DNA from: Altererythrobacter sp. | Lineage (GTDB): Bacteria > Pseudomonadota > Alphaproteobacteria > Sphingomonadales > Sphingomonadaceae | Direction: 5' to 3' | NCBI GenBank assembly: GCA_011524425.1 | Contig: WTKI01000100.1 | Coordinates: forward strand, 1-7,477 | DNA: 7,477 nt | Shown: one piece after another, positions 5,102 to 7,477 of the stretch | Numbering within the stretch: position 1 is the stretch's first letter | Layout: every line of letters starts with the position of its first letter | Position numbers and translations under genes: made by a program | The notes under the pieces: model-generated | The model's input: only the letters and a program-made list of their open reading frames with translations | Databases searched by the model: none | What the model was told of the DNA's origin: nothing

Positions 5102-6379
5102 ATGGATGATACTATTTTTGCGCTTTCAAGCGGTGCGCCGCCTGCTGCAATAGGAGTCATCCGGATAAGCGGTCCAGCAGCTGGCGAAGCTTTGCGAGCA
5201 CTTACAGGGAGAGACATTGCGCCGCGATCAGCCCGCCTAGCGCGGCTGCACGATCATGCTGGCGCAACGCTGGATGATGCGCTCGTGCTGTGGTTCCCCG
5301 GGCCTAATACAGCAACAGGCGAAGACCTTGCCGAACTTCATTGCCATGGAGGCCGGGCAGTGATTGCGGCGGTAGAGGCTGCTCTAGCCCTTATGGAAGG
5401 GTTGCGATCAGCGGAACCGGGCGAATTCACGCGCCGGGCCTTCGCCAACGGGCGGATAGATCTGTCAGAAGCAGAGGGTTTGGCGGATCTGCTCAGCGCT
5501 GAAACAGAAATGCAACGCAGCGCAGCCTTTGCGATGGCGGGCGGCGCGTTTTCGAAAACCATAGAGGATTGGCGCGCGCGTATTCTTGGGTTCTCGGCTG
5601 AAGTCGAAGGGGTGTTGGATTTCTCCGACGAGGAAGATTCCGCTGGTTTGCCGGCGGACTTTTCAAACCGGCTCGATGTGCTTTGTGAAGAACTGGACCT
5701 TTGGTTGGCAAGACCTCGGGCAGAGCGGCTTGCCGAAGGTTTCAAGGTTATCCTGGCGGGACCACCAAACGCGGGAAAATCGAGTTTATTCAACGAATTA
5801 GTTGAAAATTCGGCTGCAATTACGTCGCCTATAGCAGGCACCACTCGCGATGTGATTGAGCGCTCGGTTGCCTTGTCTGGAATTCCATTTACTTTTGTTG
5901 ACACCGCGGGCCTGCGCGAGGACGGGGACGACCCCATCGAGGCAATTGGAGTTGCGAAGGCCAGGCAGGCGTTGGAGCGCGCTGACCTTGTCCTGTGGTT
6001 GGGTCCAGAAGGCGAGGGGCCTTTGGGCTCATGGGAAATTGCGGCTAGGAGCGACGCCGCAGATTTCGAAGCAAAGCACAACGCTCGCCATACGCTTTCA
6101 GCTGTAACGGGAGAGGGCTTGAATGCTCTGCGAGAAGACCTGATCGAATGCGCACGCGAGTCAATGCCTAAGCCAGGTGAGGCAGCGTTGAACGCGAGGC
6201 AACACGCTTTGCTGGCTGAGGCGTATGCCGCTTTGCAAGAAACAACAGGACGGTCCGATCTCCTCATCGTTGCTGAAGGACTGCGGGCGGCGCGACTGGC
6301 ATTTGACCGGCTGGTTGGTCGTGCGACCACAGAAGATATGCTGGACACGCTGTTCGGGCGCTTTTGTATCGGAAAGTGA
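5102..6379 (+). CDS. mnmE: tRNA uridine-5-carboxymethylaminomethyl modification GTPase MnmE
   Basis: MnmE works with MnmG to add the aminomethyl or carboxymethylaminomethyl group to wobble U34 of certain tRNAs. The 425 residues show an N-terminal formyl-tetrahydrofolate-binding domain (about 1-115; ELHCHGG 78-84, GEFTRRAFANGRIDLSEAEG), a helical domain, and an inserted G domain (about 213-350). G1 is GPPNAGKS 220-227, G2 TTRD 247-250, G3 DTAG 267-270, and the probable catalytic Glu is E280 (E. coli E282). G5 is SAVTGEG near 333. The protein ends FCIGK with the essential Cys422. The G4 motif NKxD is not recognisable: the aligned place reads A-R-S-D (315-318), and this part is shorter than in E. 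coli, which accounts for much of the difference from 454 residues. ATG 5102 gives the standard N-terminus; its Shine-Dalgarno is weak. Confidence 0.97.
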   Translation: MDDTIFALSSGAPPAAIGVIRISGPAAGEALRALTGRDIAPRSARLARLHDHAGATLDDALVLWFPGPNTATGEDLAELHCHGGRAVIAAVEAALALMEGLRSAEPGEFTRRAFANGRIDLSEAEGLADLLSAETEMQRSAAFAMAGGAFSKTIEDWRARILGFSAEVEGVLDFSDEEDSAGLPADFSNRLDVLCEELDLWLARPRAERLAEGFKVILAGPPNAGKSSLFNELVENSAAITSPIAGTTRDVIERSVALSGIPFTFVDTAGLREDGDDPIEAIGVAKARQALERADLVLWLGPEGEGPLGSWEIAARSDAADFEAKHNARHTLSAVTGEGLNALREDLIECARESMPKPGEAALNARQHALLAEAYAALQETTGRSDLLIVAEGLRAARLAFDRLVGRATTEDMLDTLFGRFCIGK

Positions 6380-6395
6380 AGTTTCACGTGAAACA
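6380..6395. other. parS-like site (ParB-binding centromere sequence)
   Basis: The 14 bases GTTTCACGTGAAAC at 6381-6394 form a perfect palindrome. With flanks, the site reads AGTTTCACGTGAAACA, 15 of 16 bases of the well-known parS sequence TGTTTCACGTGAAACA; only the outermost left base differs. It begins directly after the mnmE stop codon (6377-6379) and lies in the 85-base gap before mnmG. In Caulobacter and other bacteria, parS sites bind ParB and cluster near parAB and gidA (mnmG) close to the origin, which is this setting. It is the only full match I found in the window. Confidence 0.88.
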
Positions 6396-6464
6396 CTGCT
6401 TCTGCGCCTGGAACTACAATCTCCTTTGACGGCAGGCGATCCGGCCACTATCTGAAGCTCCATC

Positions 6465-7477
6465 ATGCACAGCTATGATGTCCTTGTTGTCGGCGGCGGT
6501 CACGCTGGTGTAGAAGCGGCGTGCGCATCCGCTCGCATGGGTGCGCGTACCGGATTGGTGAGCTTTGACTTGGGTGCTGTCGGGGCGATGAGCTGCAATC
6601 CCGCTATTGGCGGGCTTGGCAAGGGCCATTTGGTGCGCGAGGTTGATGCCCTCGATGGTGTGATCGGGCGGGCAGCGGACGCCGGGGCCATCCATTACCG
6701 GATGCTCAACCGCTCCAAAGGGAGCGCCGTATGGGGCCCACGCGTCCAGGCGGATCGAATTTTGTTCAGAGCCGCCGTACAGAGGATCGTCCGAGAGCAG
6801 GAAAATCTCGATTTGATCGAAGGTGAAGCGGCGGCTTTGCGCTTGTCGGGAGGGCGTGTCTCTGGCCTCGATCTTGCCCATGGGACCGCCTTGGAGGCCT
6901 CAAGCGTCATTCTTTGTACTGGCACTTTTCTAGGCGGCACGCTGTTTCGCGGGGAAGAGCGGTTTGAGGGGGGGCGCATAGGAGAAAATGCGGCACACAG
7001 GCTCGCACAGCAATTGCGCGGGGCCGATCTTCCTATGGCGCGCCTTAAGACAGGCACACCGCCCCGGCTGGACGGACGCACGATTGATTGGGCTGTCTTG
7101 CCGGAGCAACCCTCGGATGGTGAGTGTTGGACGATGTCTCCGATGACACGCAGCCGCGTCAACGTTCCAGTTTTTTGCGCAATTACACGCACTACTGAGA
7201 CTGCGCATGATGCAATTCGCGCCAATTTGCATCGCTCGCCACTCTTTACCGGCGCAATTGATGCGGCCGGCCCGCGCTATTGCCCGTCGATTGAAGACAA
7301 GATCCATCGGTTTGGCGATCGCGACGGGCATCAGGTGTTTCTTGAGCCAGAAGGGCTGACCACACACCTGGTCTATCCCAATGGCATCAGCACATCACTC
7401 CCATCCGATGTGCAGCTCACCATGCTTCGCGCTATGCCGGGGCTTGAGCGCGTGGAGATGGAGGTGCCGGGCTATGC
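6465..7477 (+). CDS. mnmG: tRNA uridine-5-carboxymethylaminomethyl modification enzyme MnmG (3' end cut off)
   Basis: MnmG (GidA) is the FAD- and NADH-dependent partner of MnmE in wobble-uridine modification. The frame is open from ATG 6465 to the window end, giving 337 of roughly 620 residues. The start is fixed by an in-frame TGA at 6453-6455, just 12 bases upstream, with a weak TGAAG ribosome site over that stop. Conserved elements: the FAD-binding [10 protein letters not shown] (10-19), [21 protein letters not shown] with Cys44 (E. coli Cys47), RLKTGTPPR (193-201), [11 protein letters not shown] with Cys273 (E. coli Cys277), FLEPEGLT (292-299) and [10 protein letters not shown] (304-313). 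No internal frameshift is seen. It follows mnmE after 85 bases that contain the parS-like site; rsmG, parA and parB would be expected beyond the window. Confidence 0.97.
   Translation, partial: MHSYDVLVVGGGHAGVEAACASARMGARTGLVSFDLGAVGAMSCNPAIGGLGKGHLVREVDALDGVIGRAADAGAIHYRMLNRSKGSAVWGPRVQADRILFRAAVQRIVREQENLDLIEGEAAALRLSGGRVSGLDLAHGTALEASSVILCTGTFLGGTLFRGEERFEGGRIGENAAHRLAQQLRGADLPMARLKTGTPPRLDGRTIDWAVLPEQPSDGECWTMSPMTRSRVNVPVFCAITRTTETAHDAIRANLHRSPLFTGAIDAAGPRYCPSIEDKIHRFGDRDGHQVFLEPEGLTTHLVYPNGISTSLPSDVQLTMLRAMPGLERVEMEVPGY

Noticed and set aside
5338..6396. Long open frame (352 codons) on the minus strand opposite mnmE
   Set aside because: Its translation is low-complexity Ser/Ala/Arg-rich and matches no family, and the plus strand encodes a full MnmE. 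It is an antisense shadow.

Overview
The window looks like a piece of an alphaproteobacterial chromosome, probably Sphingomonadales and perhaps Erythrobacteraceae-like. This rests on the protein sequences (Rho beginning MHLKDLK, a DUF6489-type small protein, a short MnmE) and on the gene order hemE - hemJ - rho - mnmE - mnmG, with a parS-like site between mnmE and mnmG. The genus assignment is from memory of the families, not from a search. No insertion sequences, CRISPR arrays, tRNAs or rRNAs are visible. No gene-free stretch reaches 300 bases; the longest is the rho leader of about 200 bases.

Layout. Positions 1-1015 hold hemE, missing only its first few codons, followed by hemJ (1093-1548). 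Both act late in heme and porphyrin synthesis. A structured leader of about 200 bases (1549-1749), with a candidate promoter and several overlapping inverted repeats, precedes a complete rho (1750-3015). The rho/BLUF gap (3016-3133) contains several complementary segments, one of which includes the likely ribosome binding site of a small BLUF blue-light photoreceptor gene (3134-3523). Tail to tail with it, on the minus strand, lies a two-gene unit: a dienelactone-hydrolase-family enzyme (4656-3946) and then an NTF2/SnoaL-like protein (3940-3536). Divergent from these are a small DUF6489-like gene (4803-5066), mnmE (5102-6379), a near-perfect parS sequence (6380-6395) directly after the mnmE stop codon, and the first 337 codons of mnmG (6465 to the window end).

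How it fits together. hemE/hemJ, rho and mnmE/mnmG are housekeeping genes: porphyrin synthesis, transcription termination, and modification of the tRNA wobble uridine. In other alphaproteobacteria this block runs from the replication origin, which borders hemE in Caulobacter and Rickettsia, to parAB. The parS-like site supports the same origin-to-centromere setting here, so oriC may lie just left of the window and rsmG-parA-parB just right. The BLUF, NTF2-like and hydrolase genes are the accessory part between rho and mnmE. The most interesting points are the parS-like site, the complete BLUF photochemical residue set with a hairpin over its RBS, the degenerate G4 motif of MnmE, and the rho leader structure.
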